A DNA stretch of 37,136 bases. It comes from Phenylobacterium sp. (GTDB lineage: Bacteria > Pseudomonadota > Alphaproteobacteria > Caulobacterales > Caulobacteraceae). The stretch covers positions 1-37,136 of the forward strand of contig NZ_JAQGIZ010000013.1 of NCBI RefSeq assembly GCF_028290885.1. The letters run 5' to 3'. A program made the position numbers and the translations under genes. The notes beneath the pieces are model-generated. The model saw only the letters and a program-made list of their open reading frames with translations. It made no database searches and was not told the origin of the DNA. This document shows positions 1-7,213 of this stretch, in pieces; position 1 is the first letter of the stretch, and each line of letters opens with the position of its first letter.

Positions 1-306
1 TACAACTGCCTCCACCGGGACCTCTACGGCGAGCATGTGTTCCCGCTGCAGATCGCCGTCTTGCTGGACGAGCCCGGCGAGGACTTCACGGGCGGTGAGT
101 TCGTGATGACCGAACAACGCCCGCGCATGCAGACCCGACCCATGGTGCTGCCGCTCCGCAAGGGCGACGCCGCCGTCTTCGCGGTCGCCGGCCGGCCTGT
201 GAACGGCGTGCGTGGCGACTACCGGGTGAAGCTCAATCACGGCGTCAGCAAGTTGCACACAGGCAAGCGCCACACCGTAGGGGTGATCTTCCACGATGCC
301 GCCTGA
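1..306 (+). CDS. 2OG-Fe(II) oxygenase, C-terminal part (5' end outside window)
   Basis: The reading frame is open from base 1 and stops at 304-306; the true start lies outside the window. The visible 101 residues look like the catalytic end of the bacterial prolyl-4-hydroxylase-like 2OG-Fe(II) dioxygenases (COG3826 / Oxygenase-NA type). An HxD iron-binding motif (LHRDLYG) opens the fragment. It is followed by the PGEDFTGGEF strand and a late LNHGVS...GKRHTVGVIF segment, which would carry the distal iron His and the 2-oxoglutarate-binding Arg. These enzymes oxidise an unactivated carbon using O2 and 2-oxoglutarate; the substrate cannot be told from the sequence. A 47-codon ORF overlaps its last 11 bases. 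Family assignment is from recalled motifs; partiality is certain. Confidence 0.85.
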   Translation, partial: YNCLHRDLYGEHVFPLQIAVLLDEPGEDFTGGEFVMTEQRPRMQTRPMVLPLRKGDAAVFAVAGRPVNGVRGDYRVKLNHGVSKLHTGKRHTVGVIFHDAA

Positions 307-439
307 AGCCTTGCAACCGCCTCCTGAAGAGCCTCGAGGCGCCGTGGCCTCGCCTTCGAAATTCGAGCTGGCGGAGGTGACGCGCCTGGTGGCGCTTTGC
401 GAGGGGGTCCTCGCGGACTTGGCTCCAGTGGTTGATTAG
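296..439 (+). CDS. possible small protein overlapping the oxygenase stop
   Basis: An ATG at 296 opens a 47-codon frame that ends at 437-439. It overlaps the end of the oxygenase gene by 11 nt, an arrangement compatible with translational coupling. The product begins Pro-rich (MPPEALQPPPEEP) and continues as a short amphipathic helix-like stretch (ELAEVTRLVALCEGVLADL). I recognise no family. It may be a chance frame in GC-rich DNA that fills the gap before the convergent lyase gene. Confidence 0.25.
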   Translation: MPPEALQPPPEEPRGAVASPSKFELAEVTRLVALCEGVLADLAPVVD

Positions 440-465
440 ATCCCGTTCGGCCAGGCGAAATCGCT

Positions 466-1650
466 TCAGCGCGGAATTGCAGCCAGGGCCTTGTCGAGAT
501 CTTCAATGAGTGCGTCCGGGGCCTCGAAGCCGACGCCCAGACGGACCAGGCTGGGCGGAAGGTCGGCGTCACGAAGCTGCTCGGCGTCCATCATTCCCGA
601 CCACATCGCGGCGGGATGCACCACCAATGAGGAGAACGAGCCGAAGCTTGCGGCACGGTGAGCCAGGCGCAGGCCCGCAACGGTCGATTCCGCCACGGGG
701 GCGCCTCCCGCAACTTCAAAGCTGAGCACGCCGCCGAAGCCCGTCATCTGCCGACAAGCGAGATCGTGCTGAGGATGGGTCGGCAGGCCCGGATAGTGGA
801 CCCGCTCGACTTTGGGGTGTTGCGCGAGGAAAGCCGCGACCCGCATGGCCGTTTGGTTTTGCCGCTCGACCCGCATCGGCAATGTGCGCAGCCCGCGCAG
901 GGCGAGCCAGGCCGCGAACGGATCCAAGGTGGCGCCAAGGATATAGGCCTTCTCCCAGACGGACTCGATCTTCGCTTTGGAAGCGACGATCACGCCGGCC
1001 GAAACGTCGCTGTGGCCGGAGATGTATTTCGTCGCGCTGTGCATGACGAGATCGACCCCGAACTTGAGCGGTCGCTGATTGATTGGCGAGGCGATCGTGT
1101 TGTCGACCAGGGTCGTCACGCCGGCCGACCTGGCTATGTCGGTGGCCGCGCGCAGGTCGGTGAGCCGCAGCATTGGGTTCGAAGGGCTTTCAAGCATCAT
1201 CAACCGGGTGGTCGGCCGGATGGCGTCGGCGAACCCCTGCGGGTCGACCTGATCAACGAACGAGACCTCGATGCCCAGCCGTGGCGCGATGTTCTTCAGA
1301 AGGCCCGTCGCGCCGCCGTAGAGCGCGCGCTGTGCGACGACATGTTCCCCATGAGACACGAAGGTCAGCAGGGTCGCGACGATGGCGCTCATGCCGGACG
1401 CTGTCGCGAGCGCCGCCTCGCCGCCTTCGATCGCGGCCATCGCGTCTTCGAACGCACGCGTGGTCGGGTTTCCGTAGCGGGTGTAGAATCCGGCGTGCAG
1501 GGGCTCCGTCGCCATGGCCAGGAATGTCTCCGCGTCCCCTGAGCCGAACGTGGAGGTCTGGTATATTGGCGGGCTTATGGGGTGGGAGCCGACCGGCCCC
1601 GACCCGTCCAGGTGCGCCAGCAGAGTATAGGGGTCGAAATCGGAGGTCAT
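466..1650 (-). CDS. Cys/Met metabolism PLP-dependent enzyme (cystathionine gamma-synthase/beta-lyase family)
   Basis: The 394-residue product has the usual length for this family of fold-type I PLP enzymes, which make or break the C-S bonds of cystathionine, homocysteine or methionine in the cytoplasm. The PLP-binding lysine is K208 in SATKYISGHSD. D183 in LVDNT should contact the pyridine nitrogen, and YTRYGNPT (about 56-63) supplies phosphate and substrate contacts from the neighbouring subunit. SGMSAI (85-90) is the glycine-rich phosphate-binding turn. Sequence alone does not separate gamma-synthase, beta-lyase, gamma-lyase or O-acylhomoserine sulfhydrylase. Its start codon is back to back with an AraC regulator on the other strand (the two start codons share two bases), so that regulator is the obvious candidate to control it. 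Confidence 0.93.
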   Translation of the reverse strand: MTSDFDPYTLLAHLDGSGPVGSHPISPPIYQTSTFGSGDAETFLAMATEPLHAGFYTRYGNPTTRAFEDAMAAIEGGEAALATASGMSAIVATLLTFVSHGEHVVAQRALYGGATGLLKNIAPRLGIEVSFVDQVDPQGFADAIRPTTRLMMLESPSNPMLRLTDLRAATDIARSAGVTTLVDNTIASPINQRPLKFGVDLVMHSATKYISGHSDVSAGVIVASKAKIESVWEKAYILGATLDPFAAWLALRGLRTLPMRVERQNQTAMRVAAFLAQHPKVERVHYPGLPTHPQHDLACRQMTGFGGVLSFEVAGGAPVAESTVAGLRLAHRAASFGSFSSLVVHPAAMWSGMMDAEQLRDADLPPSLVRLGVGFEAPDALIEDLDKALAAIPR

Positions 1651-2593
1651 GAGCGTCGGTCCGAAACAGGGCGGAAGATCAGACGGCAGCTACCGCCGTG
1701 GAGACACCGTCGTCTTGTCCGATCTTGCGCACGCAAATGGCCTGGGCGACGCCCGCCAGACGCCGTCCGACAGCGTCACCTTCTGGAGGGACCCGGGGTG
1801 CGAGGGACTGGAAGCAGCGGCGGCCAGGTTCAGGAACCACAGCTTCAAGCCGCACACCCACGACGGCTTGATGATCGGCCTGATCGACACTGGCGCGAAG
1901 TCGTTCATGCGCGAGCGTCGGCGGTTTATCGCTGAGCCCGGGTCGATCTCCATCGTCAACGCCGGCGATCTCCACACCGGCAGCCGAGCGGAGGGAGAGC
2001 AGCTCAGGTATCGCGCCCTCTACATCCCGATCTCCGTCCTGTCCGACGTCGCCGGGGCCGAAGGTTCGGGGGCCGCGCCCGGCTTCCGCTCGGGTGTATT
2101 GCATGACCGCCGCGTGTTCGCAGCGCTCGGTCGAATGCACGCCTCGATCGTCGGCGGGACCAGCCGGCTGAGGCGCGAAGATGTGCGGTTCGAGGCTGTC
2201 CGCGCGCTGGCCCGCGGCCACGGCTCCTCGTGGAAGCCACGCGACCAATCCATCGCCGAGGCGTCGAGGCAAGTGCGGGCGGCCTACGCGATGATCCGCG
2301 CGCGGTTCACCGAAAACCTCTCTGTCTTCGACATCGCCGCCGCCGTCCACGTCAGTCCGTACCACCTGATGCGCCAGTTCAGACGGCACGTCGGCATTCC
2401 CATGCACACCCTGCAGACGCAGCTTCGGGTGCAGCTTGCCAGGACGCTTTTGCAGCAGGGCCTTCCGGCGTCCCAGGCCGCGCTGGATGCGGGCTTCGCC
2501 GACCAAAGTCACCTTTCGAAGCGCTTTAAGGAACTGGTCGGGACGTCGCCGGTCCACTATCAGCGCAACGCCTCAGCTTCGAGCTTCACCTGA
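1649..2593 (+). CDS. AraC-family transcriptional regulator
   Basis: The 314-residue frame has the two-domain AraC plan. Residues about 60-110 form a cupin-like sensor (FKPHTHDGLMIGLIDTG and GSISIVNAGDLHTG). Residues about 205-307 form the double helix-turn-helix DNA-binding domain, with LSVFDIAAAVHVSPYHLMRQF as the first HTH and ASQAALDAGFADQSHLSKRF as the second. The N-terminal 40 residues are not family-like, and the GGAGG before ATG 1649 sits only two bases from it. The real start may therefore be further downstream, for example TTG 1715, which would also leave room for a divergent promoter. The likely target is the adjacent lyase gene. The ligand is unknown. Confidence 0.9.
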   Translation: MSVGPKQGGRSDGSYRRGDTVVLSDLAHANGLGDARQTPSDSVTFWRDPGCEGLEAAAARFRNHSFKPHTHDGLMIGLIDTGAKSFMRERRRFIAEPGSISIVNAGDLHTGSRAEGEQLRYRALYIPISVLSDVAGAEGSGAAPGFRSGVLHDRRVFAALGRMHASIVGGTSRLRREDVRFEAVRALARGHGSSWKPRDQSIAEASRQVRAAYAMIRARFTENLSVFDIAAAVHVSPYHLMRQFRRHVGIPMHTLQTQLRVQLARTLLQQGLPASQAALDAGFADQSHLSKRFKELVGTSPVHYQRNASASSFT

Positions 2594-2746
2594 TCGCGTC
2601 GGAATGAGCTGCCGCTCAAGAACATTAGCGCCACGAACCAAGAGTCCGCATTCGGACATCACGCCAATGCCTGCTCCTGGCGCAAAGGCTCCGTGCAATG
2701 CGCGAACAGCGGTACTAGCCTTGCCCCTTTCTCGGGGGAGGCGGGC

Positions 2747-4279
2747 ATGGGCGGCGACCAAGGTGAGGATCCGACGCGTCGGGCTGTGATCGCGTCCGGC
2801 GCCGGAGTTGTGCTGGCGGCGTCTTCGGGCGTGGCGGTGGCGGCTGGCTCCGATCTCTCCCGCATCGGCGGTTCAGCCCTGGCGGCGGCGATCCGCTCGA
2901 AAAAGGCTTCGGCGCGCGAGGTTATGGCGGCCTGCCTCGATCAAATCGAGGCAGTGAACCCGTCGGTCAACGCCGTCGTATCGATGCCGGCCCGTGAGAC
3001 CCTGATGGCCCAGGCGATGGCTGCAGACGAGTTGCAGGCAAGGGGCGGGACTCTCGGGCCCTTGCACGGCCTTCCGCACGCCGTGAAGGACTTGCAGCCG
3101 GTGAAGGGTTTGCGCTTCACCCAGGGCTCGCCGATCTACAAGGACCGCGTCGCGGCGGCCGATGGCCTTATGGCGGAGCGCCTGCGCGAGGCCGGCGTCA
3201 TCTTCGTTGGCAAGACCAACACGCCGGAATTCGGCTTCGGTTCGCATACCTTCAACCCGGTGTTTGGCGCCACGCATAATCCCTATGACCACAGCCGTTC
3301 GGCGGGGGGCTCAAGCGGGGGAGCGGCCGCGGCGTTGGCCTCGCGCATGTTGCCGCTGGCCGACGGCAGCGACTACGGCGGCAGCCTCAGGAACCCTGCT
3401 GGCTGGAACAACGTGTTCGGCTTCCGCACCGGTTTCGGCGTGGTGCCGGCGGCGGGGCCGGAAGTCTGGCTACCCAGCATGGGCGTGCAGGGGCCGATGG
3501 CGCGCTCGGTGGAGGACTTGGCGCTCTTGCTCTCGGTACAGGCGGGCTACGACCCGCGCAGCCCGCTCTCTCTACCTGGCGGCGGCGCCATCTACGGGCG
3601 AAGCCTCGACGCCCCTGTGAAAGGCCGCCGCATCGGCTGGCTCGGCGACTTCGGCGGCGAGGTCCCTCACGAGCCCGAGGTGTTGGATTTGTGCCGCGCG
3701 GCCCTGAAGACCTTCGAGGCCTTGGGCTGCACGGTCGAGGAGACGAAGGTCGCAGCACCCGTCGAGCAGGCCTGGCAGGCCACTATCAAGTTGCGGGCCT
3801 GGCAACAGGGTGGATCAATCCTCGCCAACTACCGCAATCCCGCCGAGCGCGCGCTGCTCAAGCCCGAAGCGGTCTGGGAGGTCGAGACGGCGCTACCGCT
3901 CACCGCCTACGAGATCACCGCCGCCTCCACGGCCCGCACGACCTGGTCGATGGCGCTCAACAGGCTGTTCGACCGCTACGACTACCTGGTACTGCCCAGC
4001 TCGCAACTGTTTCCGTTCCCGGTGGACGAGCGCTGGCCCAAGGCTGTGGCGGGCCGCGAGATGCGCACCTACCATGAGTGGATGAAGTCGGCGCTGCTGG
4101 TAACGCTGGCTGGAAATCCCGCGCTGGTGGTCCCCGCCGGCTTCGGCGCCGCGGGCCTCCCGATCGGCGTGCAAATCGTGGGGCCGAACCGCGGCGAGAT
4201 TTCCTGCCTCCAACTCGCAAATGCCTACGAGGCGGCCACCCGCTGGACAGACAAGATGCCGCCGCCCCGCCGCGCCTGA
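2747..4279 (+). CDS. Tat-exported amidase (amidase signature family)
   Basis: I chose ATG 2747 because a GGGGGAGG ribosome-binding site lies just upstream and because it places a twin-arginine signal (TRRAVIASGAGVVLAASSGVAVAAG, residues 10-34) at the N-terminus; an in-frame GTG at 2693 is less likely. The mature enzyme carries the Ser-cisSer-Lys triad of the amidase signature family: K114 in HAVKD, the cis serine in SAGGSSGG (185-192) and the nucleophile S213 in YGGSLRNPA. At 510 residues it has normal length. These enzymes hydrolyse linear amides; the substrate is unknown. Export to the periplasm, if the Tat signal is real, suggests action on external or envelope amides. It is transcribed in the direction of AraC but separated from it by about 150 bp, so it probably has its own promoter. 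Confidence 0.93.
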   Translation: MGGDQGEDPTRRAVIASGAGVVLAASSGVAVAAGSDLSRIGGSALAAAIRSKKASAREVMAACLDQIEAVNPSVNAVVSMPARETLMAQAMAADELQARGGTLGPLHGLPHAVKDLQPVKGLRFTQGSPIYKDRVAAADGLMAERLREAGVIFVGKTNTPEFGFGSHTFNPVFGATHNPYDHSRSAGGSSGGAAAALASRMLPLADGSDYGGSLRNPAGWNNVFGFRTGFGVVPAAGPEVWLPSMGVQGPMARSVEDLALLLSVQAGYDPRSPLSLPGGGAIYGRSLDAPVKGRRIGWLGDFGGEVPHEPEVLDLCRAALKTFEALGCTVEETKVAAPVEQAWQATIKLRAWQQGGSILANYRNPAERALLKPEAVWEVETALPLTAYEITAASTARTTWSMALNRLFDRYDYLVLPSSQLFPFPVDERWPKAVAGREMRTYHEWMKSALLVTLAGNPALVVPAGFGAAGLPIGVQIVGPNRGEISCLQLANAYEAATRWTDKMPPPRRA

Positions 4280-4315
4280 TCGACGGTCATCCGTAGTCCC
4301 GAACGACAGCGCCGA

Positions 4316-4356
4316 AGTTTCGAAACTGGAGCGGCGCCAACTCCCGCTTTTGGCGC
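4316..4356. terminator. hairpins between convergent amidase and chimeric gene remnant
   Basis: Two perfect symmetries sit in the 86-base gap between convergent stops. AGTTTCGAAACT (4316-4327) is a 12-bp palindrome. GCGCCAA (4334-4340) pairs with TTGGCGC (4350-4356) across a 9-nt loop whose right side runs into CTTTT. The position suggests a bidirectional transcription stop, but there is no long T-run on either side. Confidence 0.45.
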
Positions 4357-4365
4357 ATCGCGGGC

Positions 4366-4803
4366 TCAGTTCGCCAGCTTGGAAGAGGCCCTCGCTTCGA
4401 CCTCGGCGATCACCGTCGCCGGAATATTCGCTGTGCGCACGTGGCGCGGACCGCGGCCGACGGCCACGCGCGCGACCTCCTTGCGATCCGGGATGGAGAC
4501 GAACGACAGGTCGTTGCTACGCCCGTTCGGCAGGAGGCAGAGGCGACCGCCGTCGGCGATTTCGGCCCAGCCGGGGGCCGCCCCGACCTTGATCGTGGCG
4601 ATCAGCGAGAGCTCCGGCGCCCGCACGAGCGCGACCTGATCCGACTCCCGGCCAGCGAGGCATAGCGTGCGGCCGTCAGCCGTCAGCGCCAGCCCGTGGT
4701 AAGGGGCCTCCAGCAGCCGGACGAAGGTCTCGCTGATCGAGCGGCCCTTGCGGCGGACCTGCACGCGCCAGGTCCCGGACTTTTCACGCTGGATCGAGGC
4801 CAT
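4366..4803 (-). pseudogene. chimeric remnant: integrase N-terminus fused to beta-propeller C-terminus
   Basis: The frame from ATG 4803 to TGA 4366 encodes 145 residues made of two unrelated pieces. Residues 1 to about 27 (MASIQREKSGTWRVQVRRKG then RSISETF) match the N-terminal arm-binding start of tyrosine recombinases of the dusA-targeting, phage-integrase type. From about residue 30 (LEAPYHGLALTADGRTLCLA) to the end it reads like the last blades of a YVTN/NHL-type beta-propeller protein, closing with VGRGPRHVRTANIP. No catalytic part of the integrase (R...H-x-x-R...Y) and no full propeller remain. A deletion between an integrase gene and a propeller gene would create this in-frame fusion. 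It starts about 115 bp from dusA, on the opposite strand. Whether the product is made is unknown. Confidence 0.75.
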
Positions 4804-4830
4804 GTCTGCGTGCAAATCCCGTGCAGTGAG

Positions 4831-4876
4831 ACGTCGAAAAGCGGCGAATTGGGGCGTGGAACGTCGTAAAACGTCG
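4831..4876. repeat. three in-phase ACGTCG words between the integrase remnant and dusA
   Basis: ACGTCG occurs at 4831, 4861 and 4871, so the copies are 30 and 10 bases apart and lie on the same face of the helix. Each has a purine immediately upstream (A, A, A) and two are followed by (A/T)AAA. Such phased direct repeats fit arm-type recombinase or regulator sites left next to an integrase gene, but this is inference. Confidence 0.35.
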
Positions 4877-4917
4877 GGCGGCCCGTCGCCGATAACGTGT
4901 TGATGTATAGAGAAAAA

Positions 4918-5976
4918 GTGACGGAAAATCAAGCACATAGACTGTCCGTCGCCCCCATGATGGACTGGACGGACCGGCCTTGCCGGGTCCTGCACCGGAC
5001 GCTGAGCGCGCGCGCCTTGCTCTACACCGAGATGCTGACCACCGGCGCCATCCTGCATGGCGATCGCGCGCGGCTGCTGGCGTTTGACGCCGCGGAGCAT
5101 CCGGTGGCGCTGCAGCTCGGCGGGTCGGAGCCGGCGGACCTCGCCCGGGCCGCACGGATCGGCGAGGCGGAGGGCTACGACGAGATCAACCTCAACGTCG
5201 GCTGCCCCTCGGACCGGGTGCAGTCGGGCCGCTTCGGCGCCTGCCTGATGCGCGAGCCGCAGCTGGTGGCCGAATGCATGGCGGCGATGGCCGCCACGGT
5301 GAAGCTCCCGGTGACCGTGAAGTGCCGCATCGGCGTCGACGACCAGGCGCCGGAGGAGAGTCTGTTCCGGCTGGTGGATCTCTGCGCCCAGGCCGGCGTG
5401 CGCCATTTCGTGGTGCATGCCCGCAAGGCGCTGCTGCAGGGCCTGTCGCCCAAGGAGAACCGCGACGTCCCGCCGCTGAACTACCCGCTGGTCTATCGCC
5501 TGAAGCGCGAGCGGCCGGAGCTGACCATCGTGATCAACGGCGGGATCGGCTCGCTGGAGGAGGCTGAGAAGCACCTGGCGGAGGTGGACGGGGTGATGCT
5601 GGGCCGCGCCGCCTACCACACGCCGGGCCTGCTGGGCGAGGTCGACGCGCGGCTGTTCGGCGACGGCGAGGTGGTCAGCCCGGCGCAGGCGGTGGCGCGC
5701 TACCGGCCCTACATCGCCCGCCAGCTGGCGGCGGGGACCCACCTGGCCGCCATGACCCGGCACATGCTGGGCCTGTTCCACGGGGCGCCGGGCGCCAGGA
5801 CCTGGCGGCGGATCCTCACCGTGGAGAGCGTCAAGCCCGGCGCGGGGCTGGAGGTCGTGGACGCGGCGCTGGCCGCCGTGGCCCCTGACGTGAAGATCGA
5901 GCCGTCTCTCGAGACGGCTCTAGGGTTGCAGGATCAGCGCCTGGCGCGTCGCCTGGAAGCTGGCGAGGCGGCCTAG
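4918..5976 (+). CDS. dusA: tRNA-dihydrouridine synthase A
   Basis: DusA reduces U20/U20a in the tRNA D-loop to dihydrouridine using FMN and NADPH. The family signature APMMDWTDRPCR lies at about residues 12-23, the catalytic cysteine is C96 in NLNVGCPSDR, and GRFGACLM and VINGGIGS (FMN phosphate site) follow. Length is 352 residues from GTG 4918, which has an AGAG stretch 5 nt upstream; ATG 4903 and GTG 4897 are in-frame alternatives. The last ~19 codons overlap the convergent protease gene, and the tail IEPSLETALG is encoded by a perfect hairpin, so the C-terminus may have been extended by read-through. The 5' end of dusA is a known attachment site for integrative elements, which fits the integrase remnant next door. 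Confidence 0.96.
   Translation: MTENQAHRLSVAPMMDWTDRPCRVLHRTLSARALLYTEMLTTGAILHGDRARLLAFDAAEHPVALQLGGSEPADLARAARIGEAEGYDEINLNVGCPSDRVQSGRFGACLMREPQLVAECMAAMAATVKLPVTVKCRIGVDDQAPEESLFRLVDLCAQAGVRHFVVHARKALLQGLSPKENRDVPPLNYPLVYRLKRERPELTIVINGGIGSLEEAEKHLAEVDGVMLGRAAYHTPGLLGEVDARLFGDGEVVSPAQAVARYRPYIARQLAAGTHLAAMTRHMLGLFHGAPGARTWRRILTVESVKPGAGLEVVDAALAAVAPDVKIEPSLETALGLQDQRLARRLEAGEAA
4920..4974. other. inverted repeats at the 5' end of dusA (possible attachment-site remnant)
   Basis: GTCCGTC (4944-4950) and GACGGAC (4968-4974) are perfect inverted 7-mers flanking the codons for APMMDWT; a further GACGGA lies at 4920-4925. Recombinase core sites are usually short imperfect inverted repeats, and mobile elements are known to enter dusA at its 5' end. 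The sequence symmetry is direct; its use as an att core is inferred. Confidence 0.4.
5899..5920. terminator. perfect 10-bp hairpin inside the dusA/protease 3' overlap
   Basis: GAGCCGTCTC (5899-5908) and GAGACGGCTC (5911-5920) form a perfect 10-bp stem around a 2-nt loop. The hairpin touches the TAG stop of the minus-strand protease gene and lies inside dusA codons. It lacks a T-run, so it could end protease transcription with help from Rho or protect the 3' end. Confidence 0.45.
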
Positions 5977-6450
5977 GTAGCTCATGCCCAGCAGCGAGGT
6001 GTCGAGGCCCTTCTCGATCACCAGGGCGTCGACGTTGTCCAGCCGCGCGCCGGCCACCGTCACGCTGGCCAGCTTCACGGCCGCGGCCCGCGTGGAGCCG
6101 CCGGCGGTGACCACCCGGTAGCCGTAGTTCAGGGCGGCCATGTCGAAGCCCAGCTTGCGGGCGTCGGCGGGCGTCAGCGCCACGGCGCTGGCGCCGGTGT
6201 CGACCAGGAAGCGCACGCTGGCGCCGTTCACCTGGCCCTGGGCCCAATATTCGCCGTCGGCGGACTTGCGGATGGTAGCCGCGGGTCCGGCCGGCGCCGG
6301 CTCGGAGATCGCCATGTGCAGGGCGGTTTCGGCGCGGGCGGCCTGGGACGCAGGCGCACGGGCGGCCAGCGTCATGATCGCCTCGGAGCAGGTGACGGCC
6401 GAAAGGCCGCTGACCACCGCCACGAAGATATATTTCGAAAGGCTCGACAC
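5920..6450 (-). CDS. retropepsin-like aspartic protease with N-terminal membrane anchor
   Basis: The 176-residue product matches the bacterial clan AA aspartic proteases (TIGR02281 type) that work as homodimers, each subunit giving one catalytic Asp. The active site is D84 in FLVDTGASAVALT. The flap and second-half region follow (YRVVTAGGSTRAAAVKLASV), and the family end motif DTSLLGMSYLGRL is present. Residues about 7-20 are hydrophobic (YIFVAVVSGLSAVT), so the protein is probably membrane-anchored with the protease domain in the periplasm. Substrates of this family are unknown. It converges on dusA and overlaps it by 57 nt. Confidence 0.93.
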   Translation of the reverse strand: MSSLSKYIFVAVVSGLSAVTCSEAIMTLAARAPASQAARAETALHMAISEPAPAGPAATIRKSADGEYWAQGQVNGASVRFLVDTGASAVALTPADARKLGFDMAALNYGYRVVTAGGSTRAAAVKLASVTVAGARLDNVDALVIEKGLDTSLLGMSYLGRLASFQATRQALILQP

Positions 6451-6499
6451 GTTGCCGGGGACCCTGGCGCAGCCGGTTTCGCGCTGCTGATGCCGGGAA

Positions 6500-6545
6500 G
6501 GTTAAGCCTCGGGTTTTTAGAAGCCGTGAACAGGTAGGCTTAACC
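6500..6545. promoter_or_regulatory. 10-bp inverted repeat between the DUF1289 and protease genes
   Basis: GGTTAAGCCT (6500-6509) and AGGCTTAACC (6536-6545) are perfect inverted 10-mers separated by 26 nt. The right arm covers the TAA stop of the DUF1289 gene. Inside the loop, AAGCC (6521-6525) can compete for the same GGCTT (6537-6541), so two mutually exclusive hairpins can form. It could be a terminator of the DUF1289 operon, a regulatory switch for the protease gene downstream, or an operator. Confidence 0.45.
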
Positions 6546-6785
6546 AAACATGGCCAGCTTCTCGGGCCGGATGCGGCTGCGGCGCGACGGGAGCTCGGCC
6601 ATGATCCGCGCGCGGTCCGCGTCGGTGAGCTTCGTCCAGCCGGCGACCTCCGACAGCTGGCGGTAGCAGCCCATGCAGAGCCCGCTCTCGCCGTCCACGA
6701 CGCAGACCTGGACGCAGGGCGTCTTGATGGCCGCCGGCGGGCCGGAGGCCCCACTGGGCGGCTTGGGGGCTGTGGGTGGGCTCAT
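6540..6785 (-). CDS. DUF1289 domain protein
   Basis: The 81-residue product has the DUF1289 cysteine pattern CVQVC...GLCMGCYRQ at residues about 24-42, followed by the conserved EVAGWTKLTDADRARIM helix. The four cysteines suggest a small metal or Fe-S site, but the function of the family is not established. A Pro/Ala-rich linker precedes the domain. Its ATG overlaps the stop of the upstream thioesterase gene as ATGA, so the two are probably translationally coupled. Confidence 0.9.
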   Translation of the reverse strand: MSPPTAPKPPSGASGPPAAIKTPCVQVCVVDGESGLCMGCYRQLSEVAGWTKLTDADRARIMAELPSRRSRIRPEKLAMFG

Positions 6786-7213
6786 GGCTGCGGCAGAGCG
6801 TAGGTGACCGTGGCCTGCGCCGCCAGCCGGTCGCGGCCCTCGGTCCACAGCCGCACCTCGCACACCGCGTTGCGGCGCCCGAGCCGCAGCATCTCGGCCT
6901 CGGCGTGGATGTCGCCGGGCCGGGCGCCGCGCAGGAAGTGCATGGTCAGCGACGAGGTCACAGCCATCAGCTGGTCGCCGATGTGCGCCAGCACAAGGGC
7001 ATAGGCCGCGGTGTCCGACAGCGACATCAGCGCCGGGCCGGAGATCACCCCGCCGGGCCGCAGGAGCCCGTCTCGATAGGGCGCCACCACCTTCACCCGG
7101 CCCGGCGTCACTTCGACCACGGTGGGGAAGGCGGCCGGCGGCGCGTCGGGAAAGGCCTTCTGCAACAGGGCGTTGACGCCGGCAGCGTCCAGCACGGGGA
7201 TCGGGGCAGCCAT
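6782..7213 (-). CDS. PaaI-type hotdog-fold thioesterase
   Basis: The 143-residue product has the length and motifs of the PaaI thioesterase group, which hydrolyse acyl- or aryl-CoA thioesters in the cytoplasm. GGVISGPALMSLSDTAAYALVL (about residues 54-75) is the hotdog helix with a catalytic acidic residue, and SSLTMHFLRGARPGDIHAEA is the following strand pair. Substrate specificity cannot be told. It is first in a two-gene unit with the DUF1289 gene. The promoter should lie in the AT-richer region after 7213. Confidence 0.9.
   Translation of the reverse strand: MAAPIPVLDAAGVNALLQKAFPDAPPAAFPTVVEVTPGRVKVVAPYRDGLLRPGGVISGPALMSLSDTAAYALVLAHIGDQLMAVTSSLTMHFLRGARPGDIHAEAEMLRLGRRNAVCEVRLWTEGRDRLAAQATVTYALPQP

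Noticed and set aside
2594..2746. Possible gene or RNA between AraC and the amidase
   Set aside because: Only a weak GTCCG/CGGAC symmetry (2644-2657) and the amidase ribosome-binding site are visible.
4804..5781. Upstream extension of the minus-strand frame that ends at 4366, running antisense through dusA
   Set aside because: Its codons mirror dusA, whose motifs are clear. Only the part from ATG 4803 resembles proteins.
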